Assembly: GCA_040758255.1 (NCBI GenBank)
Contig: JBFLVX010000079.1
Location: 1-10,704, forward strand
Direction of reading: 5' to 3'
Source of the DNA: JACRPZ01 sp040758255
Lineage (GTDB): Bacteria > Nitrospirota > Thermodesulfovibrionia > UBA6902
DNA length: 10,704 bases
Positions within the stretch are counted from its first letter, which is position 1. Every line of letters starts with the position of its first letter. A program made the position numbers and the translations under genes. This document shows positions 1 through 7,479 of this stretch, one piece after another. The notes beneath the pieces were generated by a model. The model was given only the letters and a program-made list of their open reading frames with translations, made no database searches and was not told where the DNA came from.

Positions 1-441
1 GCTATAGGTTGTGACCATGCCGGAGTAGAATTAAAAAATGCAATTCTGCCTGTACTCAAAGAGCTTTCCATCATTTGCGAAGATGCAGGCGCTTATGAAG
101 AGATATCGGTTGATTATCCTGACTTCGGTGAGAAGGTCTCGGAGATGGTATCAAAAGGCGAGGTTGAGAGAGGCATGCTTATCTGCGGCACAGGCATCGG
201 GATGTCTATTGTTGCGAATAAATTTCCAGGAGTGCGGGCGGCTTTGTGTCATGAGGAGTATTCCGCAAAGATGAGCAGGCTTCATAATGATGCCAATATT
301 CTTGTTCTGCCCGGCAGGATAATTGATAAAGATAAGGCCGCGGCTATTGTGAAGGTATGGTTTTCCACTTCATTTGAGGGCGGGCGTCATCAAAAAAGGC
401 TTGATAAGATCAAGGTGATCGAGGAGAGGCTTTGTCAATAA
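1..441 (+). CDS. rpiB: Ribose-5-phosphate isomerase B (5'-truncated by window edge)
   Basis: RpiB interconverts ribulose 5-phosphate and ribose 5-phosphate in the cytosolic non-oxidative pentose phosphate pathway. The reading frame is open from base 1 and ends in TAA at 439-441, giving 146 visible residues. It begins AIGCDHAG, matching the family N-terminus, so only about four residues (roughly 12 nt) lie outside the window. In fragment numbering, the substrate-binding Asp-His pair is D5-H6, the catalytic cysteine is C62 in CGTGIG, and the conserved histidine is H95 in SRLHNDAN. These align with C66 and H99 of the E. coli enzyme, an offset of four. An internal ATG at 145 would remove the N-terminal half and is not the start. 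The 3' end overlaps the start of glyA by 10 nt, which suggests translational coupling. The identification is firm. Confidence 0.95.
   Translation, partial: AIGCDHAGVELKNAILPVLKELSIICEDAGAYEEISVDYPDFGEKVSEMVSKGEVERGMLICGTGIGMSIVANKFPGVRAALCHEEYSAKMSRLHNDANILVLPGRIIDKDKAAAIVKVWFSTSFEGGRHQKRLDKIKVIEERLCQ
422..426 (+). promoter_or_regulatory. Shine-Dalgarno supporting the TTG start of glyA
   Basis: AGGAG at 422-426 lies in the last codons of rpiB, 5 nt before TTG at 432. The only nearby ATG, at 444, would be 17 nt from this site and has no purine-rich motif of its own. This favours the TTG start, although re-initiation at the ATG just after the rpiB stop remains possible. Confidence 0.5.
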
Positions 442-1691
442 ACATGGATGAGTTAAAGAAGGTTGATCCTGATATTCACGATGCGATAATAAATGAGATC
501 AGGCGTGAAAGAGAGAAGCTCGTGCTTATCGCGTCTGAAAACTATTCAAGCAGGGCGGTGCTTGAGGCGCAGGGCTCTGTCTTTACAAATAAATACGCAG
601 AGGGATACCCCGGCAGGCGATATTACGGCGGATGCGAATACGCGGACATAGTGGAATCCCTTGCCATAGAAAGGGCAAAATCTCTTTTCGGCGCTGAGCA
701 TGTTAATGTGCAGCCTCATTCCGGCACGCAGGCCAACATGGCTGTATATCTTTCAATGCTGAAGCCCGGCGATAAGGTGCTTGGCATGAACCTCAGTCAC
801 GGCGGTCATCTTTCGCACGGGGCAGAGGTTAATTTTTCCGGCACTATTTACAGATCCTTCTTTTACGGGGTTGAGAAGAAAACCGGTCTCATTGATTATG
901 AAAAGGTGAGGAAGATGGCCAAGAGGCACAAGCCTAAGCTCATCATAGCCGGAGCCAGCGCTTATTCAAGGATCATTGACTTCAAGCTTCTCTCAGAAAT
1001 TGCGAAAGAGGCGGGCGCGTATTTTCTTGCGGATATTGCCCATATCGCAGGCCTTGTCGCAACAGGGCTTCATCCTTCGCCCATCCCATACGCTGATTTT
1101 GTCACGACCACGACGCATAAAACTCTCAGGGGGCCGAGGGGCGGCATGATCATGTGCAAGGCAGAATTTGCAAAGAGCATTGATAAGATGATATTTCCGG
1201 GGATACAGGGAGGGCCGCTTGTCCACGTAATCGCAGCAAAAGCCGTGGCGCTCAAAGAGGCTTTGTCGCCTGAGTTCGTCAGATACCAGACGCAGGTGGT
1301 GAAGAATGCAAAGGAGCTTGCGGACGGATTGCTGAATAAAGGCTTCAATGTTTTATCGGGCGGCACAGATACTCACTTGATGCTTATTGACGTAAATAAC
1401 AAAGAGGTCACCGGCAAGGAAGCAGAGACCGCGCTTGATGCAGCCGGAATTACATTAAATAAAAATTCAATACCTTATGACAAGAGACCTGCCGCAATAA
1501 CAAGCGGCATCAGGATTGGAACGCCGATAGTCACCACACGCAAGATGAAAGAACCGGAGATGGTCATTATTGCGGGCCTGATCTCAACGGTCATTGATAA
1601 TATTAAAGACGCCGATGTTATTAACCGGGTGAGGAGTAAAGTTAAGTCGTTGTGTAAAGAATTTCCTGTATATGAAGACTTAGAAGAATAG
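432..1691 (+). CDS. glyA: Serine hydroxymethyltransferase
   Basis: GlyA is a cytosolic PLP enzyme that converts serine plus tetrahydrofolate to glycine plus 5,10-methylene-tetrahydrofolate, the main source of one-carbon units. The 419 residues match the usual length (E. coli 417). Family blocks appear in order: YAEGYPGRRYYGG near 55-67, NVQPHSGTQAN near 92-102, DIAH with D201 and H204 that contact the cofactor, and VTTTTHKTLRGPRGG with the PLP-binding lysine at K230. SGIRIGTP occurs near the C-terminus. The start is uncertain: TTG at 432 has a well-spaced AGGAG, while ATG at 444 would give 415 residues without a visible ribosome site. With the TTG start the gene overlaps rpiB by 10 nt. It is probably cotranscribed with rpiB and nrdR. 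No glycine riboswitch or other leader could fit, because there is no upstream spacer. Confidence 0.97.
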   Translation: MSINMDELKKVDPDIHDAIINEIRREREKLVLIASENYSSRAVLEAQGSVFTNKYAEGYPGRRYYGGCEYADIVESLAIERAKSLFGAEHVNVQPHSGTQANMAVYLSMLKPGDKVLGMNLSHGGHLSHGAEVNFSGTIYRSFFYGVEKKTGLIDYEKVRKMAKRHKPKLIIAGASAYSRIIDFKLLSEIAKEAGAYFLADIAHIAGLVATGLHPSPIPYADFVTTTTHKTLRGPRGGMIMCKAEFAKSIDKMIFPGIQGGPLVHVIAAKAVALKEALSPEFVRYQTQVVKNAKELADGLLNKGFNVLSGGTDTHLMLIDVNNKEVTGKEAETALDAAGITLNKNSIPYDKRPAAITSGIRIGTPIVTTRKMKEPEMVIIAGLISTVIDNIKDADVINRVRSKVKSLCKEFPVYEDLEE

Positions 1692-1735
1692 AAGCAGTTT
1701 TAAACATTGTCTTAATATTTCCCACTTAAACTCCC

Positions 1736-2194
1736 ATGCGCTGCCCATTCTGCGGACATATAGAAGATAAGGTCATTGATTCACGTCAGAGCAAGGACGG
1801 TGATGCCATCAGACGAAGACGCGAATGCCTGAAGTGTGAAGCACGTTTTACAAGCTATGAAAGAATTGAGGAGGTGCTCCCTCCTGTCATAAAAAAAGAC
1901 GGCAGGAGAGAGCCTTTTGACCGGATCAAGATTCTTCACGGACTCGAAAAGGCGTGTGAAAAGAGGGCGGTCAGCATGGAGTCAAGAGAAAAACTGGTAA
2001 CAAGGATCGAAAAGAATCTTCAGGAGTCAGGCGAAAAGGAGATACCGAGCACATGGATCGGAGAAGAGATAATGAAAGGCCTTAAAGAGATTGATGAAGT
2101 TGCCTATGTGAGGTTTGCGTCAGTATACAGGCAGTTTAAGGATATTAAAGAATTTATGGAAGAGATCAAAGATATTGTCTATAGCAAAAAGTGA
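1736..2194 (+). CDS. nrdR: Transcriptional repressor NrdR
   Basis: NrdR is a zinc-ribbon and ATP-cone repressor that senses ATP/dATP and controls ribonucleotide reductase operons by binding NrdR boxes. The protein has 152 residues, typical for the family. The zinc ligands are C3, C6, C31 and C34, followed by the basic stretch AIRRRREC. The ATP-cone spans roughly 49-139 and opens with VIKKDGRREPFDRIKI. The ending VAYVRFASVYRQFKDI is also characteristic. The start is fixed by the invariant MxCPxC N-terminus, although no clear Shine-Dalgarno precedes it. The gene lies 44 nt after glyA, and no terminator or convincing promoter is visible between them. I saw no obvious NrdR box and no ribonucleotide reductase gene in the window, so its targets lie elsewhere. 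Confidence 0.96.
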   Translation: MRCPFCGHIEDKVIDSRQSKDGDAIRRRRECLKCEARFTSYERIEEVLPPVIKKDGRREPFDRIKILHGLEKACEKRAVSMESREKLVTRIEKNLQESGEKEIPSTWIGEEIMKGLKEIDEVAYVRFASVYRQFKDIKEFMEEIKDIVYSKK

Positions 2195-2290
2195 TATCGC
2201 TTCCTTTGTTGCCTTCAAAGATATTACTTTGTTAGCCCTCCTCCTTTTTCATTAGAACCCACTGATATTTTTATGCCTGTTGATATTACA

Positions 2291-2305
2291 TTCCTTGACA
2301 AGGAA
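2291..2305. repeat. Perfect 15-nt inverted repeat, candidate operator of clpC
   Basis: TTCCTTG-A-CAAGGAA has two perfect 7-nt arms around one central base. It contains the whole predicted clpC -35 hexamer (2295-2300), so a protein bound here would be expected to block RNA polymerase. It is neither a CIRCE element nor the directly repeated heptamer of CtsR. Operator function is inferred only from symmetry and position. Confidence 0.45.
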
Positions 2306-2324
2306 GGACAGGAATTTTTATATT
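2295..2324 (+). promoter_or_regulatory. Predicted sigma70-type promoter of clpC
   Basis: A perfect TTGACA at 2295-2300 is followed, after 18 nt, by TATATT at 2319-2324, a five-of-six match to the -10 consensus. Transcription would begin near 2331, leaving a leader of only about 13 nt before the clpC ATG. AGAGGA at 2331-2336 would then sit at the very 5' end of the message as the ribosome site, 7 nt before the ATG. A shifted -10, TTATAT at 2318-2323, gives a 17-nt spacer. Confidence 0.55.
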
Positions 2325-2343
2325 AAAAACAGAGGAAAATATA

Positions 2344-4782
2344 ATGTTTGAGAAATTTACCGACCGTGGAAGAAAAGTAATTATATATGCCCGTGAAGAA
2401 TCCGAGAGGAGAAAGAATGACTATCTCGGCACAGAACATCTGCTCCTCGGTATTTTAAGAGAAGAAGAAAGCCTGCCTGTTGTAATTCTGAAGAAGATGG
2501 GTCTCTCTTCCGAAGAGCTGCGCATTGAGGTGGAGAGGAATCTTCCCTCAGGCTCAAATATTCTTACGTTTGGCGATATTCCTTTTACCCCAAGAGCAAA
2601 GAAGGTGCTTGAGCTGGCTGTTGAGGAAGCGAGACTGCTGGGTCATAGCTATATTGGGAGCGAGCATCTTCTTATCGGCCTGATAAGGGAAGATGAGGGG
2701 ATCGCAGGGAAGATACTGAGAAGCCTTGGAGCAAACATTCTGGGAGCGCGCCAGCTTGCCATAAACCTGGCAACGCGCGGATTTCAATACGGCCCAAAAA
2801 CAAAGAAGAGCAATACGCCTGCCCTCGATGAATTCGGCAGGGATATAACACAGCTTGCAAGGGAAGGCAAGCTTGATCCTGTGATAGGCAGGGAGGATGA
2901 GATAGAGAGGGTGCTCCAGATATTGGGGAGAAGAGTAAAGAACAACCCTGCGATAATAGGCGAATCCGGAGTTGGGAAAACAGCGATTGTTGAAGGGCTT
3001 GCCCAGAAGATTGTTGCGGAAGATGTTCCTGAAACGTTGTATAACAAGAGGATTGTCAGCCTTGATCTTGGGGCGCTGATAGCCGGAACGAAATACAGGG
3101 GACAGTTTGAGGAGAGACTCAAACTTGTTATGAAGGAGATCGTTCAGTCAGACAAGGTAATCCTCTTCATAGATGAACTGCATACATTGGTTGGAGCAGG
3201 CGCTGCCGAAGGCTCTATAGACGCTTCCAATATGCTTAAGCCCGCGCTCTCAAGAGGCGAGATACAGTGCATAGGCGCCACCACATCAGATGAATACAGG
3301 AAGTATGTTGAAAAGGACAGTGCGCTTGAGAGGCGTTTTCAGCCGATATATATACAGCCTCCTGATGTAAATGAGACGATTGAGATACTCGCAGGGCTTA
3401 AATCCAAATACGAGATACATCACTGCGTAAAGATAAGCGACGAAGCTATAAAGGCATGTGTCACCCTTGCCGACAGATATATTGCCGAAAGGTTTCTACC
3501 TGACAAGGCCATTGATGTGATGGATGAAACAGGCGCGAGGATCAAGCTTAAACGGCTTAAGATATCTCCTGAGCTTCGCGAGCTTGAGAAAGATTTAAAG
3601 AGGCTGAACAAGGAGAAGAATCTTTACATAAAGCTCCATGACTTTGAAAGAGGGGCCGCAGAAAAGAATGAAGAGGACAGGGTAAAGGAACTGTATAATA
3701 ACCTATATAAAAAATGGATCGATGATCAGCAGAATGATATCCCTGTTGTGCTTGAAGACGACATAGCTTACACCGTATCCAAAATGACCGGCATCCCTCT
3801 TTTTAAACTTGAAGAGAAGGAGTCGGCAAAGCTCCTCCGCATGGAAGAGGAGCTTCACAAGAGGATCATTGCGCAGAACGACGCGATAAAGGCTGTTTCA
3901 AAAGCTATCAGGAGGTCGCGCGCAGGTTTAAAGACCAGAAAGCGGCCTATCGGCTCATTCTTCTTTTTAGGACCTACAGGCGTGGGCAAGACAGAGCTTG
4001 CAAAGGCGCTGACAGCCTTTCTGTTCAATGACGAAAGCGCGCTTATAAAAGTGGATATGTCCGAATATATGGAGAGGTTTAATGTCTCCCGGCTCACAGG
4101 CGCGCCTCCCGGATATGTCGGATATGACGAGGGAGGGCAGTTGACGGAGATGGTCCGCAGGAGGCCTTATTCAGTGATACTTTTTGATGAAATAGAGAAG
4201 GCGCATCCTGATGTCTTTAATATACTGCTTCAAATGCTTGATGAAGGGGTTCTCACGGATAATCTGGGCAGAAAGGTTGATTTTAGGAATACGGTCATAA
4301 TAATGACATCAAATCTTGGCACCAGGGTTGCCGCCGACGGCATGACACCGCTCGGGTTTCAGCGTTCATCGTCCGATGATGCATACAAAACAATGAAGGA
4401 TACTGTTCTGAGCGAACTCAAGAAGGCATTTAATCCTGAGTTCCTGAACAGGGTGGACGAGATAGTCGTATTCCATCCGCTTGATAAGGATCACCTTGTG
4501 AATATAATAAATCTGCTTGTTGACGAGCTTAACAGGCAGCTCATTGACCGTGACATTGCTGTTGAACTCAGCGATGAAGTGATAGACTGGCTGATTGAAA
4601 AGTCTTACCAGCCGTCATACGGCGCCAGACCCATGAGAAGGGCGATACAGAATTACATCGAGGATCCGCTTTCAGAGGAGATTCTCAAAGGGCACTTCAA
4701 TGATGTTAAGAAGATAAAGGTTGTGCTTGAAAATAATAATCTCGCCTTTATTGAGAGCGAAGTAGAGGCTCTGGTAACGTAG
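2344..4782 (+). CDS. clpC: ATP-dependent Clp protease ATP-binding subunit ClpC
   Basis: ClpC is a cytosolic Hsp100 unfoldase that feeds substrates to the ClpP peptidase. Its 812 residues are close to B. subtilis ClpC (810). The tandem Clp-N repeat covers about 1-145. The first AAA+ module has Walker A GESGVGKT at 206-213, Walker B ending in IDE at 276-278, and arginines R330-R331. The short middle domain (about 408-460) contains a UVR-like motif around DFERGAA at 433-439, which separates ClpC from ClpA and ClpB. The second module has GPTGVGKT at 543-550, LFDE at 613-616, SNLGT at 656-660 and sensor-2 GAR at 760-762. LGF at 670-672 is the ClpP-docking tripeptide, so pairing with ClpP is expected. 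The ctsR, mcsA and mcsB genes that accompany clpC in Firmicutes are absent nearby. The ATG has AGAGGA 7 nt upstream. Confidence 0.97.
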   Translation: MFEKFTDRGRKVIIYAREESERRKNDYLGTEHLLLGILREEESLPVVILKKMGLSSEELRIEVERNLPSGSNILTFGDIPFTPRAKKVLELAVEEARLLGHSYIGSEHLLIGLIREDEGIAGKILRSLGANILGARQLAINLATRGFQYGPKTKKSNTPALDEFGRDITQLAREGKLDPVIGREDEIERVLQILGRRVKNNPAIIGESGVGKTAIVEGLAQKIVAEDVPETLYNKRIVSLDLGALIAGTKYRGQFEERLKLVMKEIVQSDKVILFIDELHTLVGAGAAEGSIDASNMLKPALSRGEIQCIGATTSDEYRKYVEKDSALERRFQPIYIQPPDVNETIEILAGLKSKYEIHHCVKISDEAIKACVTLADRYIAERFLPDKAIDVMDETGARIKLKRLKISPELRELEKDLKRLNKEKNLYIKLHDFERGAAEKNEEDRVKELYNNLYKKWIDDQQNDIPVVLEDDIAYTVSKMTGIPLFKLEEKESAKLLRMEEELHKRIIAQNDAIKAVSKAIRRSRAGLKTRKRPIGSFFFLGPTGVGKTELAKALTAFLFNDESALIKVDMSEYMERFNVSRLTGAPPGYVGYDEGGQLTEMVRRRPYSVILFDEIEKAHPDVFNILLQMLDEGVLTDNLGRKVDFRNTVIIMTSNLGTRVAADGMTPLGFQRSSSDDAYKTMKDTVLSELKKAFNPEFLNRVDEIVVFHPLDKDHLVNIINLLVDELNRQLIDRDIAVELSDEVIDWLIEKSYQPSYGARPMRRAIQNYIEDPLSEEILKGHFNDVKKIKVVLENNNLAFIESEVEALVT

Positions 4783-4818
4783 ATTCAAATCCTGCCTTAT
4801 AAGACACGATTTCCATTT

Positions 4819-5577
4819 TTACTTTTCCACTGTGCCTGCAAGAAACGAGGATGAATGAAGTTTTTTGTTAAGCAGGTATTTCAGGTGCATGTCAATAACC
4901 GCTGAAAGCTCCGCGATTGTATCTTTATGAGGTTTTAACCTTCGGGATGTAACTATAGGCCATTCAATGCTGTGCGTGTAAAAACCGAGCGTTCTGTCAG
5001 CAATCTTTAAGGGCGCTTCATTTAGCCTGACGTATTGAGAGGATGCGCATTTACCGCAAAGAATGGCGCCGGAGTCAGGGTAGAAGTTCTGGCTCTTCTT
5101 CCCGCATTTGCCGCATCCGTTAAGCCTCGGCGCGTATCCTGTAATCGCAAGCAGCCGCAACTGGGCTATTATAAACAGGGCGTCTTTCGGCTCTTCTGCG
5201 GAAGACCTAATGAGCGCCAGAATGCTGAGAAAGAAGGAGAATATCTTTTTATTTGGAGAGGCTTCGGGCATCAATGCAATAAGGATTTCAGAAAGTTTTG
5301 ATATATTGATAAAGTCGTAAAAATTGTCTCTCAGTTCATGAAAAGAATTAATAATGTCGGACTGGGTGATCTTGGGCATTGACTGCTCTTTACCCCAGAG
5401 GGATATCTTCGCATGGGTAAGCGGCTCCAGGCTGCTGCCGAATCTGCTGCGGGTCTTTCTCGGGCTCCTGGCAAATGCGCTGATTATTCCCTTGTCAGGG
5501 GTGAGGCAGGTTACTATAAGGTCTGCTTCGCTGTACTTTCGCGTCTTAAGTACAATGGATTCGGTCTTTGTTAACAC
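4819..5577 (-). CDS. recO: DNA repair protein RecO
   Basis: RecO is a recombination mediator that, with RecR, helps load RecA on SSB-coated single-stranded DNA during RecF-pathway gap repair. The 252-residue protein has the family N-terminus (ESIVLKTRKYSEADLIVTCLT), which forms an OB fold over about 1-80. A helical region follows, then a four-cysteine zinc site at C155, C158, C174 and C177. The length is typical. The start is GTG at 5577, chosen because the family sequence begins immediately after it; no strong Shine-Dalgarno is visible. The gene lies 24 nt after the bfn stop on the same strand, so the two are probably cotranscribed. It converges on clpC with only 36 nt between the stops, and I found no convincing terminator there. 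Confidence 0.93.
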   Translation of the reverse strand: MLTKTESIVLKTRKYSEADLIVTCLTPDKGIISAFARSPRKTRSRFGSSLEPLTHAKISLWGKEQSMPKITQSDIINSFHELRDNFYDFINISKLSEILIALMPEASPNKKIFSFFLSILALIRSSAEEPKDALFIIAQLRLLAITGYAPRLNGCGKCGKKSQNFYPDSGAILCGKCASSQYVRLNEAPLKIADRTLGFYTHSIEWPIVTSRRLKPHKDTIAELSAVIDMHLKYLLNKKLHSSSFLAGTVEK

Positions 5578-5601
5578 GATAATCGCGGGCTTATCACAGC
5601 A

Positions 5602-6054
5602 TCACATGACATTGCCGAAATCTTCCGGCTTCAGGTTCTTCAGCCAATCTTCCAGTTCATCGCTATTTCTGATTGAAATAACATGTTCTTCTACAAAGAT
5701 GGGAGCGTTTACCCTTATGGCTACGGCTATCGCGTCACTCGGCCTTGAATCAATAGAGATTTCTTCTCCACCCTGATCCACATATATTCCCGCATAGTAG
5801 GTGTTTTCAATAATGTCGCTGATCACTACTTTTGTTATCTTCATCTTGAGTTCGCTCACCACATTTTTGATAAGGTCATGAGTCATGGGCCTGGGCGTGA
5901 CGATCTTTCCCATGGCAAGAGCAATGGAATCCGCTTCGGGCTTGCCTATCCAGATAGGGAGCGTGTCATGGCCGTTTATCTCCCGCAGAAGCAGTATATA
6001 CATATTGCTCCTTGGATCGAACAGCAGCCCGTCAATCTTCATTTGTTTACGCAT
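5602..6054 (-). CDS. BFN-domain (bifunctional nuclease family, DUF151) protein
   Basis: This 150-residue protein belongs to the small BFN/DUF151 family found across bacteria and in plants. Plant members have been described as having nuclease activity, but the role of bacterial members is poorly defined. Conserved blocks are LPIWIG at 32-37, PRPMTHDL at 54-61, DSRPSDAIA at 102-110 and PIFVEE at 118-123. Some homologues carry a C-terminal UVR domain; this one stops after the core domain. There is no signal peptide or membrane segment. ATG at 6054 is used, but M5 (codon at 6042-6040) is an equally credible start, because neither has a clear ribosome site. It lies directly upstream of recO on the same strand, which may hint at a DNA-related role. 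That link is inference from position only. Confidence 0.88.
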   Translation of the reverse strand: MRKQMKIDGLLFDPRSNMYILLLREINGHDTLPIWIGKPEADSIALAMGKIVTPRPMTHDLIKNVVSELKMKITKVVISDIIENTYYAGIYVDQGGEEISIDSRPSDAIAVAIRVNAPIFVEEHVISIRNSDELEDWLKNLKPEDFGNVM

Positions 6055-6128
6055 GTTAATTAAAATGAAACAGAGGATAAATCATAGGCAGCGGTTCGTC
6101 TAAAATTGCTGCATAAATCTATCATTTG

Positions 6129-6166
6129 GTTTTAATATTATAAAACTTTTTGCGCTTCTTTAGCTA
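6129..6166 (-). promoter_or_regulatory. Candidate bfn-recO promoter within an AT-rich dyad
   Basis: On the minus strand, a perfect TATAAT lies at 6142-6137. An 18-nt spacer separates it from TAGCTA (6166-6161), which matches only three of six -35 bases. The -10 overlaps an inverted repeat with arms GTTTTA (6129-6134) and TAAAAC (6141-6146). The predicted start, near 6130, would give a leader of about 75 nt. The weak -35 and the general AT richness keep confidence low. Confidence 0.3.
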
Positions 6167-6170
6167 CAGA

Positions 6171-6204
6171 CTTTACTTTAATAGGAGATTGCTGTCTTTA
6201 CTTT
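6171..6204. repeat. Short direct repeat in the bfn/aroC divergent region
   Basis: CTTTACTTT occurs at 6171-6179 and again at 6196-6204, with start points 25 nt apart, in the spacer upstream of aroC. It could be a paired protein-binding site, or chance in AT-rich sequence. I found no convincing aroC promoter in the rest of this spacer (6055-6266). Confidence 0.25.
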
Positions 6205-6251
6205 CCATTGAATTTCTAATAACATAATGTCATCATCAATCTAAAATGAGC

Positions 6252-6257
6252 GGAGGG
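6252..6257 (+). promoter_or_regulatory. Shine-Dalgarno deciding the aroC start
   Basis: GGAGGG at 6252-6257 is 9 nt before ATG at 6267. An in-frame ATG at 6246 lies upstream of this motif and has no ribosome site of its own, so the motif selects 6267 as the start. Confidence 0.8.
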
Positions 6258-6266
6258 AACAGCAGT

Positions 6267-7475
6267 ATGACAAAACTCAGGTTTCTTACATCCGGTGAGT
6301 CGCATGGAAGGGCCTTGACCGGAATTATCGAAGGGCTCCCATCCGGTCTCTCACTCTCTTCAAAAGATATTGACAGAGAACTTAAGCGGCGTCAGGGAGG
6401 ATATGGAAGGGGAGGGCGGATGAAGATAGAGTCCGACCATGCAGAGATAATCTCTGGGGTTGTGAAGGGAAAGACTTTAGGTTCCCCAATAAGCATTCTT
6501 ATAGAGAATAAAGACTGGCAGAATTGGCAGGATATTATGAGTGTTGAATTGCCGGAATCAAAATCTGAAATCCCGGATCCCAAATCCAGCGTCACCCGCC
6601 CCAGGCCCGGACATGCAGACCTCGCGGGAGCGCTTAAGTATAATCTAAAAGATATTCGCCTTGTCCTTGAACGTTCAAGCGCCCGTGAGACTGCGATGAG
6701 AACCGCGCTTGGCGCTGTTGCAAAGAATTTCCTCTCAGAGTTTGATATCTCCATAGGCAGTTTTGTTATCAGCATAGGGAGCGTATCAAGCCGTAAAACA
6801 GAAGCGGAGGATCTCTTAAAAGCCTTTAAGAGTGCTGAAAAGTCGCCTGTCAGGTGTCCTGATGCTGACGCATCAAAGAAGATGGTTAAACTGATAGACA
6901 AGGCAAAGAAGGACGGGAATTCTCTCGGCGGTATTTTTGAAGTATTTGCAACAGGCCTGCCCGCGGGATTGGGGAGTCATATACAGTGGGACAAGAGGCT
7001 TGACGCAGAGATTGCAAGGGCCATGATGGGCATTCAGGCTATCAAGGGGGTTGAGATTGGTAAAGGGTTTGAGATGGCTTGCAGGTTCGGCTCAGAGGCG
7101 CTTGATGAGATTTACTACAAAAGAGAGACAAAAGGAGCGGCAGGGCTTGCAGGAGGTTTTTACAGAAAGACGAATCATGCAGGCGGTCTTGAAGGCGGAA
7201 TTACGAATGGGATGCCACTGATCGTAAGGGCTGCCATGAAGCCTATCCCTACCCAAGCAAGGCCGCTCAGGTCAGTTGATATTATCAATAAAAGACCTTA
7301 TAAGGCGGCATATGAACGCTCCGATATATGCGCAGTGCCTGCTGCCGCAGTAGTCGGCGAGGCGATGCTGGCGCTTGTGATTGCGGACAGTCTTCTCTCA
7401 AAGCTCGGCGGTGACAGTATGGAAGAGATTAAGAGAAACTATCAGGGGTATCTAAAACAGATTAATCAATTCTAA
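6267..7475 (+). CDS. aroC: Chorismate synthase
   Basis: AroC performs the last shikimate-pathway step, the anti-1,4-elimination of phosphate from EPSP to give chorismate, using reduced FMN. The 402-residue product begins MTKLRFLTSGESHG, the canonical N-terminus with H13. RRQGGYGRGGRM follows near 41-52, then RPGHADLAGALKYN with H116, RSSARETAMR, a GGLEGGITNG block, and a C-terminal RSDICAVPAAAVVGEAM. The ATG at 6246 would add seven residues, but the ribosome site lies downstream of it, so 6267 is chosen. Residues 97-108, in the poorly conserved loop before RPRPGHAD, are encoded by a degenerate 7-nt repeat; the frame is intact and both flanking motifs are normal. The aroKB gene starts 89 nt downstream. 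The identification is firm. Confidence 0.96.
   Translation: MTKLRFLTSGESHGRALTGIIEGLPSGLSLSSKDIDRELKRRQGGYGRGGRMKIESDHAEIISGVVKGKTLGSPISILIENKDWQNWQDIMSVELPESKSEIPDPKSSVTRPRPGHADLAGALKYNLKDIRLVLERSSARETAMRTALGAVAKNFLSEFDISIGSFVISIGSVSSRKTEAEDLLKAFKSAEKSPVRCPDADASKKMVKLIDKAKKDGNSLGGIFEVFATGLPAGLGSHIQWDKRLDAEIARAMMGIQAIKGVEIGKGFEMACRFGSEALDEIYYKRETKGAAGLAGGFYRKTNHAGGLEGGITNGMPLIVRAAMKPIPTQARPLRSVDIINKRPYKAAYERSDICAVPAAAVVGEAMLALVIADSLLSKLGGDSMEEIKRNYQGYLKQINQF
6556..6589 (+). repeat. In-frame 7-nt-period degenerate repeat inside aroC
   Basis: Four successive heptamers, AATCTGA, AATCCCG, GATCCCA and AATCCAG (6562-6589), follow a shorter related unit, AATCAA (6556-6561). The TC dinucleotide recurs at exact 7-nt spacing across the heptamers. 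They encode a Ser/Pro/charged stretch at residues 97-108, between IMSVELP and the conserved RPRPGHAD. Three heptamers make 21 nt, so such a repeat can expand without breaking the frame. Confidence 0.5.
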
Positions 7476-7479
7476 AAAG

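Noticed and set aside
206..213. Residues 206-213 of ClpC: Ser instead of Pro in the first Walker A as an unusual active site
   Set aside because: GESGVGKT is normal in the ClpA branch of the same family, so this is ordinary variation. The coordinates here are residue numbers of the protein.
2216..2231. CAAAG/CTTTG hairpin after nrdR as a terminator
   Set aside because: The stem is only 5 AT-rich base pairs and is followed by a C/T mix rather than a clean T-run.
5354..5776. Plus-strand reading frame across recO and bfn
   Set aside because: Both minus-strand genes carry clear family motifs here, and the plus-strand product has no recognisable features.
6088..6112. GCAGC/GCTGC inverted repeat in the bfn leader as a regulatory hairpin
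   Set aside because: A 5-bp stem with a 15-nt loop is expected by chance, and nothing else supports it.
6189..6227. A 12-codon TTG leader peptide upstream of aroC
   Set aside because: The AGGAG at 6183-6187 is only 1 nt from the TTG, there is no run of aromatic codons, and no attenuator-like hairpins are seen.
6246..6266. Upstream in-frame ATG of aroC as the true start
   Set aside because: The strong GGAGGG lies inside this extension, and the chorismate synthase family begins at the second ATG.
6392..6901. Long antisense reading frame within aroC
   Set aside because: It is a shadow of a well-conserved coding sequence, with no family resemblance and no ribosome site.
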